From positions 19,950,501 to 20,014,500 of the forward strand of contig CM072864.1 of NCBI GenBank assembly GCA_036937835.1: DNA of 64,000 bases. The letters run 5' to 3'. Below are positions 1-13,090 of this stretch, piece by piece. The DNA comes from Pampus argenteus. Taxonomy: Eukaryota > Chordata > Actinopteri > Scombriformes > Stromateidae. How positions within the stretch are numbered: position 1 is the stretch's first letter; the number at the start of each line of letters is the position of its first letter. Below the pieces are notes generated by a model that saw only the letters and a program-made list of their open reading frames with translations, was not told the origin of the DNA and made no database searches. A program made the position numbers and the translations under genes.

Positions 1-717
1 TAAAGCTGTTTGTTTTTTTTTTCTTTGCTGTGTTTTGGCTGCAAATTTCTGCACACAGGGTTAGTATTATTTCCATTAGCAAAATTAATATTACTGAAGA
101 ATTATTGTTATTATGGCATAACTGTGGTCTGCAGATAATATTTAGTTATATAATCTCGCCCCCTCGGAATCAGCATTTATCATCAAAGTGACCGACCACG
201 CAGTCATCGTCAGAAGTTGGTTCTAAATTTCAGAAAAAGAAACAAAAATTTAACACATATTAGCATCGCTGCCATCTCAAGCCTTGTTGAGCAGCCACAG
301 ATTCAAACCGGTTGCTGACTAATTGGGAACATCTGGAGAAAGAAGCAGACAAAGATGAAAAACTGGGAAAACGTGTGAGCAGTCACGATCCCCCAAATTG
401 CTATGCAGTTAGTTATACTGTATGTACCAGTCTCACTGGTACACATACACACACTTACACACACTCACACACACACACTCTCAACCTCTGTGAAACTGTT
501 TTTACTGTTGCTTAGCAACTGCAGATGATTGCAAATCATTTCAGGCTTTTGGTTCGGGATTTTTTTTTAAATATATATATTTTTATAAGGGTGTTATGGC
601 ATTGCTGAGAACAACCTGATTCTCCCTGTTCACTACCTTTGATGCCCAAACACACCCGAAGAAAACAAGCCTCTTCTTTTTTTTCCTTTTTTTTTCCCCT
701 CCTCTCGTCCCGTTTAG
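1..717 (+). other. kazn: kazn intron (upstream part)
   Basis: No supportable coding exon. The stretch ends in a strong pyrimidine tract and an AG acceptor at 716-717, so it is read as the intron preceding the first visible kazn exon. It contains a short CA-type tract at about 445-480 and an AT-rich patch near 570. The 5' exons of the gene lie outside the window. Confidence 0.7.
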
Positions 718-3700
718 TGGCTGCTGTGCGGGTGAGCCCATGCCACTCGCGTCAGCCCTCTATCATCTCCGACGCCTCGGCGGTGGAGGGAGACCGGTCA
801 TCCACACCCAGCGACATCAACTCGCCACGCCATCGGACTCACTCTCTCTGCAATGTAAGAGCTGCCCACCACCTCACCCTTCCAAAGTAATCACCTCCTT
901 TGTTGTACCTGCCGACTGTCCTGCTGCCTGGCCGCTGTCGTTTCGTTTCCGCCGTCGTCTGGCTGAATTCATGTTTGCCCCACGCAGTCTGTTGTGTACT
1001 CACTCTGCAGCTGTGACTTGAAATTATGTGAAAACCAGTGGTGGTTGTACAATAAGTGCATGCCTGGCAGCATGTTAAGTGTCACTTCCCCTTTGTGTTG
1101 TGATCTTTATCTTTGTTGGACTCTGCGACGTTTTCATTTAGTTTGTATCTCGCTTTTTCCTTTGCCATCTTTTCATCTTCTTCTGCTCTCTCTCTTTCTC
1201 TCTCTCTCTCTCTTTCTTCCCTCAGTCCCTAGAAGATCTGGAGGAGGCGAAGCGTAAGAAGAAGAAAGAGAAGATGGGGCTGGGCTCTCTGTCGCGTGTC
1301 TTCGCCCGGGGAAAGCAACGCAAGTCCCTCGACCCCGGTTTGTTTGATGGTACTGCAACACCTGATTATTACATAGAGGAGGATGCAGACTGGTAAAGCA
1401 CACATGTCCGAGCGATCCGCCTGGAGAGCCTTTGTGGCAGTAATCAGAAGACAGCATTGTGTTGAAGAGCATGTATGTGTGTGGGAAAGGACGAGTATGT
1501 GTGTTTGATGTCGGCGTGTATAGATATAAAAATGTGCGTGCCTGTGCAGTCTCACGTGCATGCATACTTATGTGTGTGTGTGTGCGCGCGTGTGTGTGAG
1601 AGTGTGTGCATGTATATGTCGTCCATGGTCAGAGGCCATGTCAGAAGTCGGCGGCGCGTCTGGCTTCATTGAAGTGTACACCTTAACGAGCAAATTGCAC
1701 CTGTATGTATGTACAGTCCTGTAAATAGAGTGTGACACAGCGACCATGTGGATATGTTCTATTGTAACTTGCCCTCCAAAACAGCTGTGTTATTGGATCT
1801 TCTAATTGTTCTTTACATTTTGACTTTTTGTTTTCACTCAACTGGAAACTTGAAGGACTGCTGTATCTGTAAATAACAACAGTTAATGTGCACTTTGTGC
1901 GTGTAAATGTCTCCTTGTCCTGAATGCCTTTTGTTATTTTTGACATGTACTCCCCTGCTCCCACTACCTTTTAACTTGAACTCCCTGTTTATTGTCCTGC
2001 TTGGTTCATCCCCCTCCTTCCACACTGCCATGATGAGAACAGTTTCCTGTAGGCAACATGCAGACTCCTCGAATCCACCTCTAATTTGGTCGTACAGCTC
2101 ATCCCTCAACCGCCAAGAAAACTGTGCAGAGGCACCTCGAGATTTTTGCTCAGATGAGCAAAGAAGCTGCTAAACGAGGAATGAACTTTCTATGCAGAAA
2201 GGTTTGTTCACAGCGACATGAAGCCAAACAGGAAATGTAAGAAATGTGTTTTCTATCTGTTAAGATAGAAGGTACATGACTAAGGTACATGTGTGACATG
2301 CATGCACATAGTCCCAGTCCCCAAATGCATGGTGAACAAAACCCTACTAAACAGATGTTTTTCTCTGGGTATGTTGTCAAGAAAATGATACAAACAAAAA
2401 ACAAAAAAAAACAAAGAGAGGTCAGTTACTGATTTCATGATGTTTATTCATGATTTCCTCCATTTCAAATGAAGAAAACTCGACCCTCTGATATTCAGGG
2501 AAAGCTCTGATTAAACTTTAAGTTTAACATCTCCAACTAAACAGAGAGTTTTATTCTTCACAACGCTTTTTATGCAAAATGACATTTGAAATATTAAAGG
2601 TCAGCAAAGTCAACAGTCTCAAAGCAGAACTACCATTTTGAATGATAAAATAATTATTCCACCTATTCATGAGGCTCCGCGCAGTAGCTTGTAGCTATTA
2701 TCTTATTAATAGATTCAAATAGTAGCTGTAAAATTATTCTGTAAAAAAAAGTGACACTGAAAAAGAAAGTTGTGATCACAAAATAAGTGTTAGTATAAAA
2801 CATCAATTGTACTTACATATTGGACTGATTGTCAAAGTCTTTCCAGATAATTAAAATGTCAATTTTAAGGCCTGAGCAGACATTAAATGAACTCATATAA
2901 CAATAACGAGTGCCAACTCTGGAGGTTAAACCTCAGATAGGATTTAAGATAGACTAATCAAACCGAGGTGAATGCATACCTTCTCCTGTGACCCCGTGAA
3001 CTCGCCAAAACATTCTGATGCAGAGTTCAGGTTGCTGAAAAAAAGCAATTAACTTTCGTGTCAAAGGTTAATAGCATTTCTTCAAGCAGAAGAATTGCCA
3101 CATACGTTGGATTATTTTCATCCTTTCATTGGATTGAGCCGGAGTCTGCACTGCCCCCCCCCCAGGAAATCTTTTCTCTCCCTGATATGAAACTAACACT
3201 GGGTATTTGTCAGTCTCACCTGAAACACTACAGAGTCACAGATTACACTGGAGCTGTATTTAACCACAGCACTTGTCAAAAGGAGTGTCCATGTAAGCAG
3301 CGAGGGGATCAACATTTAGCCCTCAGCTCAACCTACATTCGGACTCGCAGATATATTGGATCCAGAGGTGAATCGCTAACGTAACTCAAAGGAAATTGTA
3401 TGTATAAGAACAACAGCTCAACCCGTTTGTTTTATTAAACATTCAAAGACATGTATGAATGTCTATTGGCTATTTTTTTATCTTTTCATTTAACCAACTT
3501 CTGTGATATTCTGCTGATGGGGAGAAAAAAAACAAAAAACATATCAAATGAAAAACGTTTCATTTTATGTTTTAAGCCACAATATCTGCTTTTTATTTTA
3601 TTCTTTTTTTTTCCATAAATATTTTACTTTTTGTAAATGAGATAACATTACAGAAATGAAATTAATATTATTATTGAAGAGTTTTATTGAAAGTCAAAGA

Positions 3701-6700
3701 CGTAGGCCTCAGTGGAGGGCTTCTATTGTGAGGTCCTGAGATGTTTAGGAACGTATAGTAGCGAACCTTTAAAGGCATGGCAACGAAATTACGCTCAAAA
3801 GAACTAAATGAGAAAAATAAGATTATTTTAAAATAAAATGAATAACATTGAATTTCCATGTGGCTGTCCTCTCTTTCCCTGTGTTAATGTTTGTGTGTGT
3901 GTGTGTGTGTGTATCATTTGTTGTGGTATGGCTCTAATCCTGATACATCCCTCTAAGCTCGGGGAGCTGCCATTTTTAACATATGCGTTAGCAAGTCCAT
4001 CTGTGACAGGACCGCATCTCAAAAGCTTCCAAATGGCCTCCTTTCTACTCTTTCCAAAATTTAACTCCTTATTCACACAAAAAAAACAACAACACTGAAA
4101 TCAATAATCAAAAAATAGATAGGAGAGAAAGGAAGCCATGTCTGTTTTGTTTTTTTAAACAGAGCTCATATGTGTATCAGCACATGGTGTCAATAATGCT
4201 CTGCTTTGATTTGACCCCTGATTTCTAACACTGACCCCTCTTGTCTGACCTCTGCTGGACTCTCAACACAGTGAAGTGACCCAAGAAGTAACCAATCAGA
4301 CTCTGTGAAACCAACAAAAACCATTTGTTTAAAAAAAAAAAAAAAACTCTGATGGGTTGCAATCTGTGTTTGCAGATGCCTTCTAACTCTCAATAATCAC
4401 AAAATGACCTTAGAAAGAAGCACTTCTTCAAGTTGATTCTAATGAAAACCATCCAAAAACAAGTTAGTGCTACAACAGACGGTATGCCTTCAGGGGCAAA
4501 CAGCAAAAAGTGTCTTTTTTTTTCTTCTGTATTTATATTATTCCGGCAGCATCCACCTGAACTCCTCCTCTAAATATTAATGTTACTTCAGGTGGACTTT
4601 ACAGATTCTCACATGTATCAAATATCTCTAACAATGATGTATGAATTTATCAGTTAAAGGCATAGTTTGACATTTTGGGAAATAGGCTTTTTTTTTTTTT
4701 TTTTTGTTCCCGACAGACAGCTATCTGCCTGACGACTACCTGCAACCAAAGCCTGCTCAAACTCGATCGGTCAAAACCTACTCGGACTAGCCATTGCCTA
4801 CAGACATACATATCTGCATTCATATGCAGATATGTGTTTATAGAAATGACCAACAGATAGATGAGAGTATTCAGACATAAGTGGTATCATCTAACTCTCT
4901 GCAAGAAAGTGAATAAGGCTCTTTACTCTATAGCTATTACTTATTAGGTACTTTAGCCTGATAGCAGCTGTTAGCCATATTGAGCCATATTCAATTTAAA
5001 TCTGGAAACTTTTAACAATTGTATAATGTTCATCTTGGCACACAGACACTACCTGCTCCTCCATGTCCTGTCTTGAATGTAACATTACGTCAGAAAGGCT
5101 GCAGCAATAAGGTCTGTAACATCAGCTGCTAAAGGACACGTTAAGAGCTGCTTAAACAAAGCAGTCTGCCGTGTCTTACATCAAGTGTACATTCTGCTAT
5201 ACGCCCCATTCAAAGGGATCAACGACCCATCTGTGTTCACAAGACAACTCACACCTAAACACTTCTTGTATGGCGTCAGATAAACAACACCAAACTCTTC
5301 ACAGTAATACAACCACGTGTCTGTAGGACCTCTGATGAACAGCGCTCTCAGTGAGTTTTAAAAAGCCATAAAGTCACAGTGGATCCGCAACAGTCAACCA
5401 GATGTCAAACAATCCATTCTGCAGTTTTTAACACGATATGCCTTCGTTAGGACTCTCCTGGATGTGAAAAGCAGACTGTGTATCTGGACAAGAATGCATT
5501 TCTGGTGAAAGAGATGATTTATTCAGCTTATTATGAATTGCTCACACTGCACTTACAAATGTACCTTTCAGTTTATGCATTGCTCTTAGGAGAGCACATA
5601 AAACCATCCAGTTTGAGATGAATTACTCAAGTCGAGTTCAATAAAATCTATTTATTCATATCCTACTATCATTCAACTGTACATCTCTCTAGTAAACACC
5701 CAGTGGTACAGTAACCCAGCCAGAAAGTAAGAATTTACATAGAAAAACAAAATAGATGTGGAGAGTAAAGAGTAAAAACAACTAGGACGTACAGTCTGTG
5801 TCCATCCTTCATAACTGAGCTGTCAGTCATGATGCTTTCATCCATGGATCGTTAGCCTCCCTGGAGTCCATAAAGCTTTAGCCTTGATAGCTAAAGCCCA
5901 TGTACAGTCCCTGCATGAGTCATAATGTTCTGTATTTATTGCACTGCCGGGGTTGGGAGGGCTGCATCAAGAGCACTACAGTGTCTGTGTGTGTGCTGAT
6001 GTAGTGGTTTTCACCAAGTATTTGACTTGACAGGTGACACTGAGGTATGTCAGATTTATTATTAAAAAAGATAAATGTATGGGTTGCTGCACAAGCAAGA
6101 CTTCTCTCTCAGTGAAAAGAGTGTCAAAAACCACCTCACACCTCGAGTGGAAGAGCCACGGTGATAATATGTTCAATATTTAAAGCAATACATGACGCTA
6201 GAACCTGGCACCAGATTGCCACCCGCTGGTAAAGACATGAAAATGAATCTCACAGTGCTGAAATAAAACAGAGTGACCTGCACTTGGAGTAATTATGCCT
6301 CCACACACACTGAAATCATGAGAACATGCAAACTGGAAATATCTGGGTCAACTTAGTAACAGAACAGGTAAGCATGACAAGACTGTAGGAAATCATTTGA
6401 GAATAATGAGGCAGAATTTATATCATCATTATTTATCAAAACATTTTTATTTTTTATTTTTTTAAATAAGAGCTGTTGCTGCAGGCTAATTTAGACAGAT
6501 GAGTCATGTTACTTCATCAGCTCTAACAGCTGCCCGTTTAATTCTTCAGTGAGGAGCTTGTTCATTAAAGCTGCAACTTTGTTTACAACATCATTGGCAA
6601 ACACTTGGCTTGTTGTCACGCAGCCAAAAGCTTAGGGTGATGTTGAAAGCGTGTTAGTGTTGAGGAAATTAGTCACCACCTAGTTCCTGCACTTTGAATT

Positions 6701-9700
6701 TGACGCAGTACTGTATGTTTCATTGCTCAATACTCACTATACCCACTGCCACCTCTGCCTTCACTCACACCCTCAACTACATCACCCACATGTGTTCCCC
6801 CCCCCTCCCACCTCCACCCCACTCACCCACCCAGAGTCAGACAGCCTCTCCAGCCCCACCCGCCTCAGCCTCAGCCTGTCAGACGGTTCGGAGGACCAAC
6901 TGGACCGCCTCCAGCAGGTGGAGCTGGCCAGGACCACCCCCATGTCCCAGTGGAGGGCGGGCACTGTGCAGGCCTGGCTTGAGGTTGTCATGGCGATGCC
7001 CATGTACATCCGCACCTGCTCAGAAAATGTCAAGAGTGGCAAGGTAGGATAAAACACCGACATGATGATGCATATTAGATATAATATGGTGCGTGGCTCT
7101 GGCTGCAGTTGACCTTTGACATTTTGCAGGTTTTACTGGGACTAACGGATGAGGACTTGGAGCTGGGTTTAGGTGTCAGCAGTTTAATGCATCGGCGTAA
7201 ACTCCGCCTGGCCATCGAAGATTACAGAGATGCTGAGAATGGCAGAGGGTGAGGAAGAGAAACAGAGAATAGTTGGATAAACTTCATATTACATTACAGT
7301 GTAATAGAGCCATCTGTTGGTGAGTTATAGTAACAACATTCATACACTGTAGTGTGGAATCATCATTAGTTAGAATAGAGAGAGGTGTTTAATAAAGGCC
7401 AAGGTTTCCTCCAACAGATGAATAACTTGCAACTTTTTTCTACACTTCCTGCGGTAGTGTGATGAACAGGAAGTGTAACCAGGTTAAAGGGTCAGTTCAC
7501 CTGAATTACACCAAATGTGTTTTTTTTCTTCATTTAGTGGTATTGTGCCATTTAGATATTTATGATTTTATGTGTCCTGGTTGTGAGATTTTCAACCCTG
7601 TAACCTTTAAGCACTAAAAAAAGTACATGTGAAATATTCAACAGCAATGTGTCTTTCCAAAATCAGAGCCCCCTGTTTCTCTGGATCATTCAACTCACAG
7701 CACAGTTTAATTTGGAACTTTCATTTTCTACTGAAAATATAGTCCTCATAAAAACCGTTGACAGTGGGCTCTGTGTCTAATGTAACAGGAAATGTAATTT
7801 TCCACAACTTTGAGCACCACAAACCAAAGTCTCTTCATCTTTATTGTATTGTGTAACTAGATACCATTAAAAGTAAGTGACAAGTGTGATTCAGGTACAG
7901 TGACCCTTGTTATAATCCCTGTCTGCAGGCTATCTAAGGCTGCAGATATGGATCACCACTGGGTAGCTAAAGCCTGGTTAAGTGATGTGGGCTTGCCTCA
8001 GTACTCTCAGGCTTTTCACACCCACTTGGTAGACGGCCGCATGCTGAACTCTCTGACACGTCGCGACCTTGAACGTCACCTCAACATCACCAAGAAGTTC
8101 CACCAGGTCAGCTTGCTGCTGGGCATCGAACTGCTGCACTTGCTCAATTTTGACAAGGAGGTAAGAGAATACGTACACATGCACAGTGTATATAAGCTAT
8201 ATATACAGTATATGCACTGTGCGTGTGGTATATATACTTTTCTATATTTTGATACAGGTCAAAATAGAACCTTTCGGTAGAGTAAAAATTGTTTATTAAA
8301 ATGGTTTCCAGGCGCTCCAGGCTCGCAGGATACAGTGTGAGCATCAGAACATGGATCCACTGGTATGGACCTCGCATCGGGTCATCAAATGGATCAGAGA
8401 TATCGACCTCAAGGTGGGGACAGAGAGAAAGAGCGGATGTATTAACAGTCTTAACATGTATGTATGTATATTATCTTTTTTTTTTTTTACTGTAGCTGAC
8501 ACATTTTTCGAGCAAAAGTTCATGCAGTCCATGCAACAAAGCAAATATTTTGATTAAATATTGATAATCAAGAGATGTTAATGTATTGGAAAACGTACAA
8601 CTGGTACTGTGGGTAAGTGTGTTTACTCAACACTCCCTATAATAACAGAGTGATAAAACTCTTATTATTGTATTTATAAACTGCTACTAGTGGATTACAA
8701 AACCATTTAGATAACAGCCTGTATGGTGATGATGCAGTATGGATATCCCCAGTCGACACTGTCTTGGCATAGGAAGGTATGTTTTTATTATGAAGTAGGG
8801 CCACAAACAGGGTGTGTAGAGATAAAGCTGTCTGTGCTGACTTCCTGTTCATATCCACAGGGAGTTTGAATTTGTTTGAACAGCAACAAATGACTCAATA
8901 TGTTCTTTGTCAGAGAGCACTTTTGAGCGAGAGTTGATATCCCCGTCTTTACCTTAGCAGTGTACCATCAGAGGATTTTAGATTTGGTATTATGAGTGAA
9001 ATCGGTCATTATTTTTCTTTCTACGTGTGCAGGAGTTTGCTGAAAGCCTCTTAAACAGCGGAGTTCACGGTGCTGTCATGGTGCTCGACCCGACTTTTAA
9101 CACTGACACCATGGCAACAGTGTTGGGGATCCCCAACGGCAAGCACATGGTTCGCAGACACCTTGTTGAGGAGATGAAAACCCTGATTTGCCCGGCCAGG
9201 TGAGCAGAGACTTTCACATACAGACAACAGACTCCTACTGAAGGTTCCAGTTAGCTTCCGTTTAGGTGCCTTTCATCACCAGCAGATTATCTTTGACATT
9301 TAAGAGAGAAACCTATATGTTATGGACTGAGATTGCCTTTTCCCTGCCATGCTACCTGTAGGACAGATGCCAAACAGGACTATGAGCGTTTAGGCTTGGG
9401 AACACCACCAACCCTGCTTCGCCAGAACTCACTGGGCAGGCCGCCCAGCTCTGCCGCACACCGACACACCGATGACGAGGGCTCATTGAGAAGGAGGGCT
9501 GTGAAGGTAGGAGGAGAAAACCCCCAAACTGGAAGCTTTCTCTTAATTGTAGCCTGTGTTTTAATAGAAGAATCATAACCAGAGTTGTGCGCCTTGACTC
9601 TGCAAATCCTAATAATAGCGTAGAAGAAATAATTGTCAAATAAAACAGATTTGACACAGCAGGTGTACAACATTAATGAGACAAGCTTTGGGGTAGCAGG

Positions 9701-9984
9701 CTGAGTATGACATGCAAGAAAAATGTGTAATAAATAGCAAATATCAGTATCATCAAGTAAACACGTTTTTTGAAAAGGTTTTGTTTTAGTGTATTTGGAA
9801 TAAAAATGATGTGTCGGTGTTCTAGCCTCCAGCAGGGTTCAGCCCCAAAGCCCGCAGTGGGCGGGACTTGAGTTGCCATAGCAGCTACGGCTCCTTACCT
9901 CGGGAAGGTCGAGACCAGACTCCACCCAGAGCCGAGGGCAGTCCGATCCGCGGTTACACCAGCATCGAGGTCACCAACGTGTGA
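718..9984 (+). CDS. kazn: kazrin, 3' half (long isoform with three SAM domains; 5' end outside window)
   Basis: Kazrin is a cytoplasmic adaptor that binds periplakin and ARVCF-type catenins and is linked to desmosomes, actin and endosomal traffic. Coding exons: 718-854, 1226-1349, 6835-7043, 7130-7248, 7929-8160, 8312-8413, 9033-9199, 9362-9506, 9826-9984. They join in one frame to about 464 residues plus stop, with GT..AG at every junction. In order they show a Ser-rich segment (SIISDASAVEGD, SDINSPRHRTHSLCN), a Lys/Arg cluster (EAKRKKKKEK, ARGKQRK), SAM1 (VQAWLEVVMAMPMYI to LRLAIEDYRDAE), SAM2 (WVAKAWLSDVGLPQYSQAF) and SAM3 (VWTSHRVIKWIRDIDLKEF). The tail ends GYTSIEVTNV, matching the kazrin C-terminus I know from mammals. 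Liprins share the SAM architecture but not the basic linker or this tail. Fish can have two kazn paralogues and I cannot tell which this is. Confidence 0.95.
1226..1396 (+). CDS. kazn: kazn alternative terminal exon (short isoform C-terminus)
   Basis: The exon starting at 1226 reads SLEDLEEAKRKKKKEK and continues to LFDGTATPDYYIEEDADW with a TAA stop at 1394-1396. For the long isoform the same exon is cut at 1349, with the donor GT at 1350-1351 (GATG|GTACTG), and GAT G joins AG TCA at 6835 to give LFD-ESDS. Without that splice the frame runs 15 codons further and stops. Mammalian kazrin short isoforms end in nearly the same acidic/aromatic peptide, so this alternative end is very likely real. 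The short form lacks all SAM domains. Sequence after 1396 would be its 3'UTR. Confidence 0.85.
   Translation, partial: SLEDLEEAKRKKKKEKMGLGSLSRVFARGKQRKSLDPGLFDGTATPDYYIEEDADW
1397..6834 (+). other. kazn: kazn intron, proximal part probably the short-isoform 3'UTR
   Basis: There is no coding exon here. The proximal part has GT-rich simple sequence (about 1570-1607), and 3889-3912 is a GT microsatellite. A fish-type repeat lies at 4654-4920. The intron ends in a C-rich tract and AG at 6833-6834. ORFs of about 60-110 codons occur on both strands, but none shows splice-compatible structure or a recognisable domain. Confidence 0.6.
4654..4920. mobile_element. Fold-back DNA-transposon remnant (fish TTAAAGG...TTTGACATTTTGGGAAATA family)
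   Basis: The left end reads TTAAAGGCATAGTTTGACA followed by TTTTGGGAAATAGGC. The right end (about 4862-4920) carries, in the opposite orientation, the internal motif of the same common fish element (GTGGTATC, ATCTAACTCTC, GCAAGAAAG, GAATAAG). The middle (poly-T at 4688-4706 and about 150 unrelated bases) looks like an insertion or a recombined copy. Family assignment is from memory of fish repeats, with no library comparison. Confidence 0.55.
7494..7860. mobile_element. Non-autonomous DNA transposon/MITE remnant in kazn intron
   Basis: It starts TTAAAGGGTCAGTTCACCTG. It continues with text typical of a common fish MITE: a mid-section with a GTGAGATTTT-like motif, then a distal GAGCACCACAAACCAAAG. 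It lies between the exons ending at 7248 and starting at 7929. Related ends occur at 54113 and (reversed) at 58498. Boundaries are approximate and no target-site duplication was established. Confidence 0.5.
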
Positions 9985-10354
9985 GGTCATCGCATTTCAA
10001 CGAACACCAGACATCAGCATCATCCCAGCTACAGTCTACATCATGGACACGTGTCCCTGAACATGAGATGGTTATTTTTTATAAAGATGAGCCTTTACTG
10101 GACAGATTGCACTTTTTAAAAGGGACAGGTTTTTTTTTTTTTACAAGTTTTCTGGTTTAAGGGAAACTGTGTCAGACAGGGCAGATGGTGTTTTGATTGT
10201 TTCTATTCCCCAACACCAGAATCAAGAGATGAAGGACTTATGCGAAATGATTATTTTTCTATTTGTTTGTGTGAATGGTTCTTTGTTAACCACGATGTGA
10301 TTTGGCAATTTGTTGACTAGTTGACAAGCAGTCAGTCAAATTAGATTAAAAAAA

Positions 10355-10365
10355 AATAAAATAAA
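10355..10365 (+). other. kazn: Polyadenylation signals of kazn (proximal)
   Basis: Overlapping AATAAA hexamers (10355-10360 and 10360-10365) lie about 370 bases after the kazn stop, followed by a T-rich stretch. A second AATAAA is at 10757-10762. Either could end the long-isoform mRNA. Confidence 0.5.
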
Positions 10366-10756
10366 GTGTGTATAATACAGGGTACTCAATGACAAAATGA
10401 AAAAAAGTTTCATGTCAGTGTCAGTTGTTCTTGTTTGATTCAGTTCTCTTTACATTTCTGCTGTTTGTGATGCCTTGCCGATGTTGCTAAGGACAATGAA
10501 CAAAAAAAACAACAACATAAAAAGAAAAAAGACTTGGACTGAGTTTTAAATTCTAGAGTATACGTTTGATTGTCATTTTTCATCTTGCACATTTACACTG
10601 TTGTGTCTAAACTAATGTAGCACCCTCTTCTGATGTTTTATACTGTGCAGTGAACAATGCCAACAAAAGATGACTACGCAGTTGCACGTCCATGAACGCC
10701 TCTGGGCTAAACGGGGAGAGGATGCAAATATGTGAAAAGACCGTTCCTTCTAATGA

Positions 10757-10762
10757 AATAAA
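10757..10762 (+). other. kazn: Polyadenylation signal of kazn (distal)
   Basis: A canonical AATAAA lies about 770 bases after the stop, just before an A/T-rich stretch. It is an alternative to the proximal pair near 10360. Confidence 0.45.
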
Positions 10763-13080
10763 AGAATATTAAATAATATTTTATGATTGCCGGGATGACG
10801 ATCGATGAAGTGTCCCTGAGGAGGATGCTGATGATAAGGAGCACAACACTTCAGTCTGATTGCAAAATATCAAAATAATGATTTCTTTAGGTTCCAGTCA
10901 ATACATTTTCATATTAACAATGAATACAATTATTACATGTATTGTGAATGTGTTGCTTCGTTGTTTTTTTGGTTTTTTTTAGCAAACCCACAGATAATTA
11001 TCAGCCAATGCTGCAGCTTTAATGGAGCTTTCTACTAGTCTCACTGCTTTTAACCTACTGTAACCTACCCGTCCAGCACCAAGCGACAAAGTTAGCATCT
11101 GACATCTGTAGTTAAGGGAAGCAAGCCGCACATCTGGCAGGAATAGAGCCAGGTGTTGTATTCAGAAACCTGACCATGTTTGTTTACATGGTGTAATAAC
11201 TTTATAGGGCAGTAATATTTCAGTGTCTTTCTAGTTATCCCATAGTGGTTAAAAACAGGCCAAAAACACAAACCCAAAAGAAGATTGTTACAAAGATTGG
11301 TCAAATTTAGTATGAAGAGGAGTTCTGACAGTGTGTGAAAGAGGAAATGGCTGCAAAATGAATGAATGAAAATTGATAACAGGACGAATAATAGGAGAAA
11401 TGTGGGAGAAGCAGTCTCCCTTATTAAACTCGTGATTAAAAGCGTGTGCGGTTCAGCGCCTCCACTGTAATGCAGATGGGGATCCGAACCCAGTGATTTT
11501 TTACACTTGACTGATCTTGCAGCATTTTGAATTGTGACTCAGTCCAGCATCATTTGCTACAGGTAGACATGTTTACTCAAGTCTCTGTTTGCACCTCTAC
11601 GCAATGCAACGTGATGCAACTTCCTCCTCTGAGTCATGGTGACTCGAACTTTGGAGCACACTAACAGTGACACAGCACCAAATGTGATAACTAAACTGTG
11701 ATTGGCTGCTGTATCTGTACTTTTACGGTAATCCCACCCACAATCGGGAAAAATAAAATGGGCAATTCACTTTGTGATGTCCCTTTGTACTCTGTGATAT
11801 CAGAGATATGAGTAGTGAAGGTGTGTCAGGTGAGGTTCTACCTGATCAATTAACTCAACTTTATTTTAAAGAATCATTCAATGTTATAATAGATGTTATA
11901 ATATGTCCATAGAGCATCCATAAAACCAAGATGAGCAATAGTTGATGTGAATGATCATGCAAGTTGGATTGCAGCAACAACAAGTCTAGATAGTGGTTAT
12001 TTTACAGAGCACAGAATATTGACTGAAGTAACTCACGTCACACACATCTGTAGCCTCGGCTATTGGCTACACTCAATTCTATATATTTTACTGTAGCATT
12101 TTGTCTGTGTAGTACTTAATTTGATTACAGGCTAACAGTGATAGGATTTCAAGCTAAACAATCAGATGTAATCAAGGCCTTTCACTGTGGTTCTCAGCCT
12201 GTCCTTTCCTCTCTGTGTGTGTGTGTGTGTAATAAAACAGAGGAACCAGACAAAAGCTTAAGAGGAAGAAAACCTCCCCAGAGCTCAGAACAACAGGGTT
12301 GCCTCACTAAAAAAGAACAATACAGAGAGTGGCCAGAGTTGAGACTGGTTTTGTCATTATTGCAAAATAGGCCAGTCCTCATTCTAGCGGGCCGATACAG
12401 TGGAGGAGACGGGGGCAAGGAAGTGGAACCGAGTGATTACTGTCCCGGGTAACTGAAACTGAATCTAAATCTGAATGACAAACATAATCACAAGCACGAA
12501 TACAAAGACGTCTGTATGTCAAAAGGGCTTGAAAGGGGTGATGATGAGGAAATAGAGCAACAAAGAGGAAATCGTGTCAGACTGATGTCAGTGACTGATT
12601 TATCAGTTTTTACTGCAAGGGGAAGTATTGATTTAAAAGAGTCAGAGAATTCCAGTCATGTGTGGTGATAACAGACATGCCCCCCCCCCCCCCCAACCCA
12701 ATGACTTGGATAGGTCAGTAAGTTTATCTGGCTTGTTTTTCAAAGCCTTATTAATCAGTTTTGACCAGACAGCTGCCAGACATCACGTGCTACCTCAGGC
12801 CACGCCAACAAACATTCAAACACATGCACTTTTAAAAAAAAAAAAAAAAACTAAAAAAAACCAAAAAACTAAAAACACTTTTTTATTAGGATTTGCATAA
12901 TTATACATAAGATTTGTATCAAATAACATTACAATTACTTTTATAATGTTCCATTAATAAACAAAGGCATGTATTTGTATAAAGAAGTGTGGGGGAAAAA
13001 AGTACAGGGGGCTCCATTCTAAAATCTCACCGAGGGCACCAACATAGTGAGGACCGGCCCTGCCCTACATAGCGCTCCAG
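10763..13080. other. Intergenic kazn-tmem51
   Basis: No exon is supportable. It contains a GT tract at about 12213-12230, a run of C at 12680-12694 and an A-rich tract near 12833-12870. Otherwise it is unique-looking AT-rich sequence. Confidence 0.6.
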
Positions 13081-13090
13081 CTCAACTAGC

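Noticed and set aside
1173..1565. - strand ORF opposite the kazn exon
   Set aside because: It is a shadow of the Lys-rich kazn exon and the flanking CT/GT repeats.
5640..6180. Possible noncoding or coding exon in the kazn intron
   Set aside because: Only a 66-codon - strand ORF with no splice or domain evidence.
718..9984. Reading the SAM-domain gene as a liprin
   Set aside because: The SAM domains resemble liprins, but the basic linker, the alternative EEDADW tail and the EVTNV C-terminus are specific to kazrin.
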